62,500 nucleotides of DNA from Cristatella mucedo (Eukaryota > Bryozoa > Phylactolaemata > Cristatellidae): NCBI GenBank assembly GCA_009760855.2, contig WPIO01000005.1, forward strand, positions 1,737,501-1,800,000, given 5' to 3'. Under the pieces are notes generated by a model. It ran no database searches, had not been told where the DNA came from, and saw only the letters and a list, made by a program, of their open reading frames with translations. Shown piece after piece: positions 1 to 9,462 of the stretch. How positions within the stretch are numbered: the stretch's first letter is position 1; every line of letters begins with the position of its first letter. The translations under genes were made by a program, and so were the position numbers.

Positions 1-630
1 CAAACCGGGGTCTGTACATTTCATAAAAATTGCTAGCAATGTTTCAATGAATTATACTTTATTAAATATTAGAGAAAATCTGCCAATGGTGGCACCAAAA
101 TTCAAATCTTCAATTTCCAACAAGTTAATGTTAGACTACGACCCATGCCAGAGATATAGGTAGGGCAAATTAAAATGGCCTATCTTGAGGTTTTCGTCTG
201 CAGAATTCTTGATATTCTGAGTTTTGAAGTTGACAAGAGATATTCCTTTGTCTTTTGTAGTAACAAGATACAAAAACTTGATTCGGTAAATTCAGTCTAT
301 TTTTCTCGACCAGTGTTGCCGCTCCTTTGTGGGCTTGACAATAAATTCAAGGTTTTCTTATGTCGGCCAACTAGGAGATACTCCAGTGTGGTTGGTAGCA
401 GTGTAGAGTCGTCCCTCGACACTTAGTGCTTCAACTTTCGCGGCGTCACTGTATCGTGGTTTTTTCCTATATATTCATTAAAAAGTTGATCGAGATAGTG
501 AACATGATACAGATCTTGCTCATTTGTCTGAGTCAATTATACACCCCTGCATGAAAGTTAAAATTAAAATTGCTGTAAGTATGGACTGTACGCCTATGTA
601 TTCAAACACCCATGTCAATCTTTCAAAAAC
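1..630. other. AT-rich spacer, no gene seen
   Basis: The stretch is AT-rich. The one short open frame (175-426) has no recognisable domain and no convincing splice context. I see no repeat family here. Confidence 0.5.
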
Positions 631-722
631 ATAATTCATTTGAATAACACCCTAAGAGAATTTAATCTCAATTCAGGAGCTTCCCACATAGTTCGTTGAT
701 TGTCTTGGCAAGCACATTGAAG
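631..722 (-). repeat. SINE B remnant (tail and decayed head)
   Basis: Read on the minus strand, positions 631-690 match the SINE B tail seen at 21.3, 39.6 and 60.9 kb: a short GCxCCTGAATxGAGATT-like block followed by AGTTCTCT and an AT-rich end. Positions 691-722 keep only a faint trace of the tRNA-like head (TTGGCAAGCAC, as in the 39.6 kb copy). Old and diverged. Confidence 0.6.
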
Positions 723-1517
723 CAGGCACATGGAAGTCGAAGACATGGCCAGAAAACAAAATTCCATGAAATAGCGCTGCAACAGATAAGAAAATCTTTC
801 GATGTGTTTTCCGTCCTGGAAAATTATATACGTTGTAAAACGCGAAAGTGGGCACCACCCAACTTGCAGTGACTGTGGCACCGTCAGCTGTCTGTGTTGA
901 GATGATTTTATCTACATTCGACCGACGTAACAGACTTGATGCTAAATTAAACTTATCCTTTTCAAAATGTCCATGAGGAATTCCTTATTTTGTTTTACTT
1001 AATTCACTACAATATGGTTACATCAATGGACGCAAAGTGGGACTGAATTTTCCTTACAGTCAAATCTGACGTGACTCCTACGTTATTGCTGCCATTTTTG
1101 CATGCGAATCTAAAACCTCGCATTGAAACAAAGCAGAGACAGATGGGTGTGCTATCTTCAGATTTCTCTATATACTATCTTTATTTTTTCAGAGGGAGTT
1201 ATATTGAAAATAAGATATTTGGGTTGGGATCTTTAATGAGATGTATATCAATTTATTCACATGAAGATTGCATCGCTAGGTTGGAATCTCCTGAAAATCA
1301 AATGTCTTCTGCATAGCAACATGTTTGAAAGCAGCGGTGGAGCCAAAAGGGGGCAAGGGCACAATTGCTCCCAGCATCGTGGCAGAAACCTGGACTGCCC
1401 TCTATTCCTACTCTATCCCCCCCCCCCGACCATCACTAATGACAAAATTGAGTTTTAATTTCACTCGATGAGCAACGTCCTAGTTCATTTCGAATAAACG
1501 CCGTGATTTCTCTCGCT

Positions 1518-1569
<52 letters not shown>

Positions 1570-2099
1570 GATATATTTGTTGTCTCGTTCGTTTGATTAA
1601 GGACTATTGTCGATCGATGCTTTGCTCTGCATATTCTCGATTGGGGAGCTCAAATGTGCAACTACTAGGCAGCAAGGGTATCAAGCTCTCCTGCTTTTTG
1701 CATCCTTTCCGGCCTTCTATCGTGCTATTCCGTGCTACTTCATTAATAAACTAACCGAAGATTTTACATTGAAAGCTTACGTGGCCTTTAAATTGCTTCA
1801 GAAGACTCTCGGGATAGTAAGCACCTAGTGTCATGGCTTTTTGGAGCTGCCGTAGACAGTACACACATACATAACCCAGCAGATCAAAACCATGTTTAAG
1901 CTGTTAATATCGTGGACATGGTAGGAGTATAAGCAATTGCGTTTGGTACTTGACAGAAATCCTGATTCTATGCACATATGTGGCACGACCCTACATTGCC
2001 AGTAGTAATACTAATTGTGCTTTCTACAGCAGATCATCTATCTCTGATCCCAACTGAACACAGACAATACACCCATGTAAGGTATGTAATAGAAATCTC
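723..2099. other. Spacer, no gene seen
   Basis: Apart from the (CT)n tract at 1520-1567 and a short poly-C run near 1420, this is unremarkable AT-rich sequence. The open frames are short and match no family I know. Confidence 0.5.
1520..1567. repeat. (CT)n microsatellite
   Basis: About 24 uninterrupted CT units. It is the first of at least fourteen CT/GA tracts in the window. Confidence 0.97.
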
Positions 2100-2162
2100 A
2101 ACAGCTCAATCGGTAGAGCACTGGTCCGGAAATCCAGAGGTAGAAGAACCGTTCCCACGGTA
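2100..2162 (+). repeat. tRNA-like sequence, probably SINE head
   Basis: CAGCTCAATCGGTAGAGCA is a good match to a tRNA D-arm and A box. About 35 nt later comes a degenerate B-box-like GAACCGTTCCC. The cloverleaf does not close, so this looks like a decayed tRNA-derived SINE head rather than a working tRNA gene. Confidence 0.45.
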
Positions 2163-3206
2163 CAGCAATTTGTTGTGCTCAGTTCCACCAATGGTCTCAA
2201 GTCATTCCGTATTTTGAAATTAGATTGTCACACTCCGGGATCCACAGTCACCTTCAGATACGTGTTCGCGGGCTTGCTGGGCATCTTATTATGATCGCCT
2301 TTGTCAGTTTTTTGGAGACAGACAAGAGAGTAGCTTGAAATGCACGCTATAAAACCAAACGCTAAGCGTCGGCTGCACGTGAAACCGAATGCAGAGGCTG
2401 AGGGCGATCGCACCCTGTGTTGACGAATTCGAGACCCGTGTGCTGACGAGCAGCCTGCAAACCATTTTAGATTAGACCCACCGTGTCGTAATTACAGCTA
2501 GAGTTAATAGAGGCCGATAGAGAATATCATGGCACGAAATAAAAGCTCTCAGTGTCATTTTGACCACGATTTGCAGCTGCTTGTGTGCACAGGGCTGCCA
2601 TACGTGCACGGTTGCACGGTGCGCAGAGGGGGATCTCTTGACTACTCTAATCCCCGTCCACCGATCAGTTGGTCAGCTGCCGGAGAGTACTGGCGCCCTG
2701 TATACACAGGTGCACGAACCATTAATGGCAAGCTGTAAGAAGATATGGCTTCAGCCACTTCACAGCTCTCCTACAGCCAGCTTTTTGCCTGATTACACAA
2801 TGAATTTGAGTCAGCATGAGTACGTGCATCTCGGCTTCGTCGAAGGTGCCTCAAAACAAGAAACTCGAGGAATGCCTAATTCCCTGTTTGGAGTCAAGTG
2901 GTAGCTCATTTTCTCAGATGCAGCAGCTGCCACCTGACATGTGCAGGCAGCTACTGCATCGTGCATATGCTCCGCTGGAACAGGTATTTTCTTCTCCAGA
3001 GAAAAAGCTGATTCCACTAATATATCTCATGAACATGGCACCTTGTTGACCCTAGTTGCTTGCACCTTCTCCTGTCACCGATCTCACGTCAGCTGCAGTT
3101 CTCGTGCTGTGACACTCAGTGCTTAGCATCGAAAGTTTCCGAGAGGGTACTCCACAGAAACTGCCGTGAGTAATTATTCAAAGACAATATTACCGTGACC
3201 TATCAT
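2163..3206. other. Spacer, no gene seen
   Basis: Several overlapping open frames of 60-115 codons lie here in both strands. None has a recognisable motif, and their overlap argues against coding. Confidence 0.45.
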
Positions 3207-4180
3207 AAAAAAATAATAATAATATACTTGATAGAGTGCCCTCAGAGAACTCAAATCCTTTTCTAGGCACTTTGCAATTGCAGCAAAAGAAGCAATTTCG
3301 AATGGTTAGTGGTAGCATGCTCAATAAGCAAAAAGAATAACATGGTTTGGGTGACATGCACAGGGTCAGCATGCAAGTGTGGTTAGTGGCAGCATGCAAC
3401 AGTGTCAGCATTCATAAGCACTTAAAGGACGAATCAGAGGGACCCACTAAATGCTGTCCTAAATAGGTGTGTTTTTAAGTTCTTTTTAAATGTGGTCAAG
3501 TCAGGGGATGTCGTATTGCAAGTCGGGGGTGAGTTCCAGGCTCTGGGAGCATAGCAACTAAATGTACGGTCTCTAAAGGATTTGAGATTTGTACGAGGTA
3601 TTGGGAAACTGTTGGATTCCGAAAAGCAGGTGGTACTATGCTTGGCTTGGTGGGGAGTAGATCTGAGAGATTGGCTGGAGCCAAAGAAAGAAGTGACTTA
3701 AAAGTGAGCAACAAAACCTTGAAGTCGATCCGTTGCTTGACTGGTAGCCAATGCAGGTCGGCGAGAAGTGGTGTGATGTGGCAACTGCGACGATCACGAC
3801 AGACAACCCTAGCTGCAGAGTTTTGCACCAGCTGTAACCGCCTGATTGCACATGCCGGTAGGCCAGCAAGACGTGAGTTGCAGAAGTCAAGACGGGATGT
3901 CACAAATGCATGGACCAACGTAGACGTGGTATCCTTATCTAAACAAGCCCGAATTTTAGCAATGTTATGTAGCTAAAAGTAGGCAGACTTGACTGTGGAG
4001 CTGATGTGGTCGTCTAACGAGAGGTCACTTTGGAACATGACACCTAGATTTCGAGTTGATTCAACGGGAGATATGCTGGCAGAGCCAATTTTTAGCGTCT
4101 GCCTTTCCCATTTCTGAATCATGCTGGGTTTGCCTATAACTAGTAAGTTAGTTTTATCATCATTTAGTTTTAGAAAATTC
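3207..4180 (-). mobile_element. CR1-like non-LTR retrotransposon, 5'-truncated
   Basis: The minus strand encodes the C-terminal part of a CR1-superfamily reverse transcriptase polyprotein. Visible hallmarks are NLGVMFQSDLS near the 5' end, then SRLDFCNSRLAGLP, RLQLVQNSAARVV and LHWLPVKQRIDFKVL. An in-frame stop follows SAYF, and the frame is damaged again near the 3' end (AFRNPTVSQYLV region, 3496-3640). The 3' UTR has short imperfect repeats around GCATGCTGCCACTAACCA and ends in an (ATT)n/T-rich tail at 3208-3226. The apurinic endonuclease and catalytic RT core are missing. The 5' edge at 4180 abuts an opposed LINE tail. Dead copy. Confidence 0.85.
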
Positions 4181-4408
4181 CTTTATGTGCTTATGCATGC
4201 CGACACTGTGCATGCTGCCACTAACCACATTTGCATGCTGACCCTGTGCATGTCACACCTAACCATGTTATTCATGTTGTTTATCAAGCATGATATTACT
4301 CATTATTCAATCGCGTTTCCCTTTGCAGCAAATGCAAAGCGCTTAGAAAGAGATTGATTTATTTGAGGGTGCTTTATCAAGTGCATTATTATTATTATCA
4401 TTAATAAC
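4181..4408 (+). mobile_element. CR1-like LINE 3' UTR and tail, opposed orientation
   Basis: This matches the 3' end of the LINE at 18.07-18.93 kb: the TGCATGCTGCCACTAACCA repeats, the AAGCGCTTAGAAAGAGATTG block and an ATTATTATTATC terminus. It is joined 5'-to-5' with the minus-strand copy to its left, giving an inverted pair with tails pointing outward. Confidence 0.8.
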
Positions 4409-4502
4409 ATGTGTGGTTAGTGGCAGCATGCACAGTGTCAGCGAGCATAAGCACATAAAGGACGAATCACATGGACCCACTAAATGCTATCATAAATAGA
4501 TA
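4409..4502 (-). mobile_element. CR1-like LINE 3' UTR fragment
   Basis: GTGTGGTTAGTGGCAGCATG and the following ACCCACTAAATGCT block match the 3' UTR of the minus-strand copy (about 3378-3470), with no tail of its own. It is either a third fragment or the far side of a LINE split by the plus-strand tail at 4181-4408. Confidence 0.7.
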
Positions 4503-5282
4503 TGTGATAAAACGATGCCATTTAGTGTGAAGGATACAGCTGCCACTATTGCCGACAACCAAGCTATGTCTTATTTCGATACTTACAGTCGATGAGCTGC
4601 TGCCGATGATGCTGTGAGGGAGGCTTTGTGGCTTTTTATGGTATCCCTGAAAATACTGAATAGCTGCCGCCCCATCTAGACCGACCAACCAAGGAGCTAG
4701 ATCGATAGATAGTAAGATATGCAGCTAAACATAGCGGTAAGTAACCCATAATTGTGGACAGGGCTCGCACAAGATGACCGGAAGCACTGTGCTGAATAAA
4801 CCACCTGTCACAGGTCAAGCACTTCTGCCAGTACAGAAATGAGGCTGTTGACTCGGCATATCGCTGCTTATCTTTTTTGCTTTGAAAAGCGATACTTGGA
4901 TTCTCGAAGGAGATCTCTGCACCTGCATCTGGCAGCACACACTTCAGACAGTGGACTGTCCAGCATTGCTGCAGCAGCAGCAGCAGACCTCCAGCGACAC
5001 GTGTAGCACAGCAGCAGCACGATAGGCAGTACTCGGCTAACACCGAGCAGCCACTACTTTGTATACTACTCGTGTGCAGATGTACAGATCGTGAAATGCA
5101 TGCTGCTTGCATGGCGGTGGCTGTGGTGCACCGCACCTTTGCAAGCCGAGTCCTTGCAAGCAGGGCAGGGCAGCAGAGCAGCAGACAGCTTAGTCTCGGC
5201 AGCTCCTTTGGCTATTTACTCTCCGGCAGTGCAGCATTATATGCCTGGCGATTAGACAGGGCATGATGTCCTTGGCTTTAAT
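4503..5282. other. Spacer, no gene seen
   Basis: A 166-codon minus-strand open frame (4636-5136) is rich in Cys, Leu and Ser from CAG/CTG-rich DNA and has no recognisable domain. A short CAG run lies near 4970-5000. Confidence 0.45.
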
Positions 5283-5350
5283 ACATAAAGTGTCTAGAAA
5301 GAGATTTAGTTATCTTAGGATGCTGTGAAGACCTTTATTATTATTATTGA
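5283..5350 (+). mobile_element. CR1-like LINE 3' tail
   Basis: AAGTGTCTAGAAAGAGATTT, then a GATGCTGTGAAGAC block and (ATT)n: the terminal 70 nt of the LINE family, heavily 5'-truncated. Confidence 0.7.
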
Positions 5351-5790
5351 TCTTTGAGGGAAATTCTTGATCTTCGTCAGGTAATGCCCAGCCATGCTAT
5401 CACAAGTGCATGCCAGCAAGCGTGTGCAAGCACACACAGGCAGCACGTTGCAGTGTTATCTAAGCATTGGTGTCAGCATTCACTTTGCCCGCAAACGCCA
5501 CAAAATTCCAGCTAAAATGGCAAGCCAGCCAAGCAGAATATATCCTGCTAGGCACGTTTTCGGTAGTCTAACTATGCCGGCAGCTGTGCACGGCTGTAAA
5601 TCTGCGAAGCCTCGTAAGCCAAGGCAGCCTGCCGTTTTTTTATCAAGGCCGCAAAACCTCAACAGCAATGCAGACTTCCTCACCACGTGGATCGTGGCAT
5701 TGCTACTCACTCACTGCGATGCAGACTTGCCTGCTGCCACTTGTCGCTTTCACCGCTTTGCACTTTGACCCGACGTTTCCTCGCCGAGCA
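5351..5790. other. Spacer, no gene seen
   Basis: A 124-codon open frame (5394-5768) has no recognisable motif and is overlapped by a minus-strand frame. I call nothing here. Confidence 0.4.
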
Positions 5791-5972
5791 TAAAAAATAA
5801 ATCCTAGCTGATTAAACAGCCTCCTTTTTGTATAGCGACAGAAGAGCCGTCACGGCTATCACCACCGCTTGCAGTGGCGACAAAGAATCGCCCACCGCAG
5901 GAATCGAACCCACGACCTCGGGACCGAGGTCGTGAAAAGCAACCGCCTTACCTAGTGTGCCATCACGGCTAT
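5791..5972 (-). mobile_element. SINE A (tRNA-derived), full-length-like copy
   Basis: On the minus strand the element starts at GCCGTGATGGCACACTAGG, which contains an A-box-like TGGCACACTAGG. It then has a perfect palindrome (CACGACCTCGG and its complement, 5911-5934) and a clear B box, GGGTTCGATTCC. The body follows with GGGCGATTCTTTGTCGCC, a TGCAAGCGGTGGTGATAGCC block and GGCTCTTCTGTCGCTATAC. It ends with AATCAGCTAGGATT and an AT-rich terminus. Related copies lie at 25.2, 35.8, 40.4 and 53.7 kb. The element sits just upstream of the receptor coding block. Confidence 0.85.
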
Positions 5973-6214
5973 GCACCTGTCATCGGCCGGCCAGTTTCCT
6001 CTTTGTTCTCAGCTGCTCCGGCTTGCCGCCGCGTGTGCATGCACACGTGACCCACTGTGACCGCGAAAAAAGAGCCGGCCGGCTTTTACCGCAGCCGACG
6101 GCAGCACTGGTCGCCTTATATTTATTTCCTTATATCTGTATAAATATATATATATATATATTTTTTTTTTACTCGAAGTACAACGTCACGCAGACCGGCG
6201 GCTCGGCCACTGCC

Positions 6215-7657
6215 ATGTTTCTGCCATCGCTCTGCATTCTGCTAGAGGTGGACCATGCTCCGGTGGCCCATGGAGGCTGGGGTGGCGGTAGCGCAGGCAG
6301 CAGCGCCTGGACAGCAGGAGCAGCATCGACAGTGGGTGAAGTGCTCTTCTTTGCGTTCCCCGCATCGCTGGCACTGGCCGTCGTAGCCGCCATGCTGAGC
6401 CTGTGCGTCTTCGTCAAGATAGCCTCGACCTCACACGAGTGCTACGTGGCCGCTTTCTACGCCGCTGCCCTCGCCCGGCTGCTCGTCAACGTTGTCCAAG
6501 TGTTGCCGGTCTACCTGCCGAGCTGGGAGGCCGAGGTCACCGCTGGAGCCCAGATCGGTGCCGCTCTGTCGTCGGCTGCGAACCACCTGGCAGCAGCCGA
6601 CTGCTGGTTGCGCATGGCGTGCACGTGGCAGCTCGTGGCCGCGGCCGCTCAGCGTGCCCTGTCCAGCCTGTGTCACTGTGGCGCCGCGCGGAGCGACGAG
6701 GAGGCTCCGGGAGAGTTTCGAAGCAGCCGCGGCAACCGCTTGCGTGGCTCTATGGCCGCCTTGCTCGTCTGCTGCATCACGCTGGTCTTTGCTCTGCCCC
6801 AGTTCTGGATGTACGAGGTGGTGGGCTACGGCAATGGCGGCGGTGACAACAGCGGCCGCGGCACTGCCGTTGAGCACACATCGCAGCAGCAGCAGAGCAT
6901 CCGCGATGGAACGTCGGTGACGGCAATGCCGGATCCTGTCCTTGCTCTGCCGAAGCAGTCGCCTCTGCTCTCGATGGCATGCTTTCAGATCGGGGCACTG
7001 CGCCGGAGTGCCGGTACGCTCACTCCCGAGTTTCTCACCTACGACTGGTGTGCCCTGTTCGTGCGCTTCGTCGTGCCCTACACGCTCTTGCCCATCCTGC
7101 TGCCCGCGCTGGCTCGCGGAGAAGGCTCAAAGCGCTTGCACCAGCGGCAACATCGACGGCAGCAGCAAGAGCAGGAGCAGCAGCAGGAGCAGCAGCAACA
7201 GGCGACTGCACAGTTGCCACCGCCGCCGCCTCCTCCGCCACCGCCGCCGTCCCAGGCCAATTACCGGGTGACGGCGCTGCTGCAGGTGGTCGCCAAGGAG
7301 GAGCGCCAATTCGATCGGCTGCTGCTGCTCACGGCGCTGCTCTACTTGCTGCTGGCGGCGCCCACGAGCGCCGTGCGCTCACTCGTGGACCGGCCACTGC
7401 ACGGCCTCGCCGTGCTGCTAGACCGGCGGCTGGCCGACCTCGTCTACATCATGGCCGACGTGCTGTTCAACTTGTTCTTCTCGGTCGCGTTCGTGCTGCA
7501 TCTGCTGTGCAGCGCCTCGTTCAGGCGGACGTTCAAGCGGCTGTGCTGCTGCAGCTGCTTCTTCGGCTGCTGCCACCGCCGCTGCCGGTGCGCCAGAGGG
7601 CGCTGCTGTCCTCTGACGAGCAGGCCGCCGGCTCGCGACATTGATTGCGATGAGTAG
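6215..7657 (+). CDS. Divergent seven-transmembrane receptor (class A GPCR-like, perhaps FMRFamide-receptor related)
   Basis: Membrane receptor candidate of 480 residues from the ATG at 6215. Hydrophobic segments fit TM1 (about 43-68), TM2 (77-101), TM3 (112-146), TM4 (180-202), TM5 (277-300), TM6 (366-390) and TM7 (396-432). Helix 8 starts FRRTF (436-440) and a Cys-rich tail (444-464) could be palmitoylated. TM5 and TM6 keep their central prolines (P288, P383). A long Gly/Ser-rich second outer loop (203-276) and a third inner loop with polyQ (317-329) and polyP (335-345) are unusual. TM2 lacks the usual Asp, the DRY triplet reads AQR, and TM7 has no NPxxY. The frame stays open upstream to 5957, but that part is SINE and AT-rich sequence. 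A T-rich tract ending in AG at 6178 could be a splice acceptor, giving an exon that starts at 6179 and adds an NVT glycosylation site. Ligand and subfamily are inference. Confidence 0.62.
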   Translation: MFLPSLCILLEVDHAPVAHGGWGGGSAGSSAWTAGAASTVGEVLFFAFPASLALAVVAAMLSLCVFVKIASTSHECYVAAFYAAALARLLVNVVQVLPVYLPSWEAEVTAGAQIGAALSSAANHLAAADCWLRMACTWQLVAAAAQRALSSLCHCGAARSDEEAPGEFRSSRGNRLRGSMAALLVCCITLVFALPQFWMYEVVGYGNGGGDNSGRGTAVEHTSQQQQSIRDGTSVTAMPDPVLALPKQSPLLSMACFQIGALRRSAGTLTPEFLTYDWCALFVRFVVPYTLLPILLPALARGEGSKRLHQRQHRRQQQEQEQQQEQQQQATAQLPPPPPPPPPPPSQANYRVTALLQVVAKEERQFDRLLLLTALLYLLLAAPTSAVRSLVDRPLHGLAVLLDRRLADLVYIMADVLFNLFFSVAFVLHLLCSASFRRTFKRLCCCSCFFGCCHRRCRCARGRCCPLTSRPPARDIDCDE

Positions 7658-8499
7658 GCTAGCGCCTGTCATTGCCCGATGAGGCCTTTGAGCCCCTTGC
7701 ATGCTCCAGACGGCCCGAGCGTTGCAGCGCATGCCACCCAGGCAAATGCCGGTCGGTCTGCCTCGAAGCCGGGGCAGCGTGCGGCCATGCGGCACTAGCT
7801 CGGCAGCAGCAGGTCTGAATCGGGAAATCTTACCGACTGATGCGTTCGAATCTTGCTTGTACTTGTAAATGCCTGAAGGCTGCTTCGAAGCTCCTACGTA
7901 GTGCAAAGAACTTGACTTTCACAAGAGCCGAGCAAGCCGACTTGCAAGCAGCTGAGCGGATGGAGGCCACCCCCTACCAAACACTTGAAATAGGTGCAAC
8001 ACAGACGAATGCACTTAAAAGGTCGGTGGGCAGAGTGCTGTGTGCTGAGCTGACTGCTGCTACGACTCTCTGACAAATGGGTGTCAGACATCAGCATGCT
8101 AGCTAAACAGTGTATTCACCTGACTAAGAAATAGCATTTAGAGGGATGTAGGTATGAGCGGCTACCGGGTGACTGCTAAATTATGGTGCTACTACTGTCA
8201 GAGTGGTTGTTCAAAAAACTCCCTGTTGCTTGCACGTTACTGCTGAAAAAATAAACGAGAGCGGACGTGTCGTTGTTGCTACACGACCTGTCACTTTCTG
8301 GACCATGCACGACTCCGAAATGCACTGCTGGCATCTAGCCATTGCAGAACCACGCTCTCGACTGCAGAGGCACAGGCCCAGCAGTTAGAGCACGTGACCA
8401 GAGAGAATGGCATAGCCAGCCTGACCTTCTGAGGGGTCGCTGCAATTCCAGGGGCTGCTGTTGTGTATGAGCTGCTCTTTGGGGATTGCTCTCTTAGCT
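7658..8499. other. Probable 3' UTR and spacer downstream of receptor
   Basis: No coding signal. An AATAAA hexamer at 8250-8255 could be the receptor polyadenylation signal, but this is not supported by anything else. Confidence 0.35.
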
Positions 8500-8706
8500 A
8501 TAATAATAATAATAACAGTACATGTGTATAGCACCCTCGGATGACTCAATCTCTTTCTAGGCACTTTACATATGCTGTAAAGGAAGCATGATCGAATGGT
8601 TAGTGGTAGCATGCTCAATGTCAACAATCATAACATGGTTAGAGGTGACGTGCACTGAGTCAGCAAATATGATTATTGGCAGCCTGCATGGTGTCAGCTC
8701 TCACTG
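8500..8706 (-). mobile_element. CR1-like LINE 3' UTR and tail
   Basis: Minus-strand copy with (ATT)n at 8500-8515, the AAGTGCCTAGAAAGAGATTG block and the GCATGCTACCACTAACCATT repeats of the family 3' UTR. It has no ORF part. Confidence 0.8.
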
Positions 8707-9257
8707 ACACAGCTGACATAGTCCCCACCCTTATTCTGCCGGCTGCAGGTGGCAGCCACCATTTGCCTGACAGGCAGGCGATTCTTGACTTGCCGGAAAA
8801 GCATGCTTCTGGAGTGCTGATCTGAGTTCTCTTCCGTTCGGAATTCGCAAGACTCGGCTGCAGTGACCTCTAAGATAGTCGTATAGCCTTGCTGTGCAGC
8901 AGTCAACAAGTATGACAATGTTGTCGAGCCTGAAAATAATGGCCCCTTACAGTGTTTTCTTGGGTATGGTGCTGTTAGTAGCAAGCACTGCCTATCTATC
9001 GGGTGGAGCATAGGAGAACTAATAATGCATACTCACGAGTGCTGGTATCCGCGAGAGATGAGCTGATGAAGTTCTTCTTCCCATTGGACACTTCAGCCTT
9101 TACAGGACTCATTGTGGGATATTGGATGGAAAGCCATCTAACATGGGAACGAGCAAAACACCATGCACATTACACAGGGCGATTCATAACTTTGCTTTAG
9201 TAGTAGCATCTCTAGGTAGCTGGTGTCGAAGCCTGCCAAAGCAAGCTCCTAACATTG

Positions 9258-9259
<2 letters not shown>
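8707..9259. other. Spacer, no gene seen
   Basis: Short overlapping open frames only; no motif recognised. Confidence 0.45.

Positions 9260-9312
<53 letters not shown>
9260..9312. repeat. (GA)n microsatellite
   Basis: About 26 GA units without interruption. Confidence 0.97.
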
Positions 9313-9313
<1 letters not shown>

Positions 9314-9356
9314 CATTGACTTGTCTAGTGATGTTCCACGGTCCCTGTAGGAATGC

Positions 9357-9358
<2 letters not shown>

Positions 9359-9412
<54 letters not shown>

Positions 9413-9462
9413 ATATGTGATATATATATATATAGATATATATATATGTATATATATATATA
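9359..9462. repeat. Compound (AT)n-(GT)n-(AT)n microsatellite
   Basis: About 20 AT units, then GTGTGTGTGTGTG, then a second interrupted TATA tract ending at 9462. Open frames of Tyr/Ile repeats across it are artefacts. Confidence 0.95.

Noticed and set aside
5957-6214. Upstream extension of the receptor protein by 86 residues
   Set aside because: The region is the SINE A head end followed by GC-rich then TA/T-rich sequence. It has no ATG at the frame start, and its translation is low complexity.
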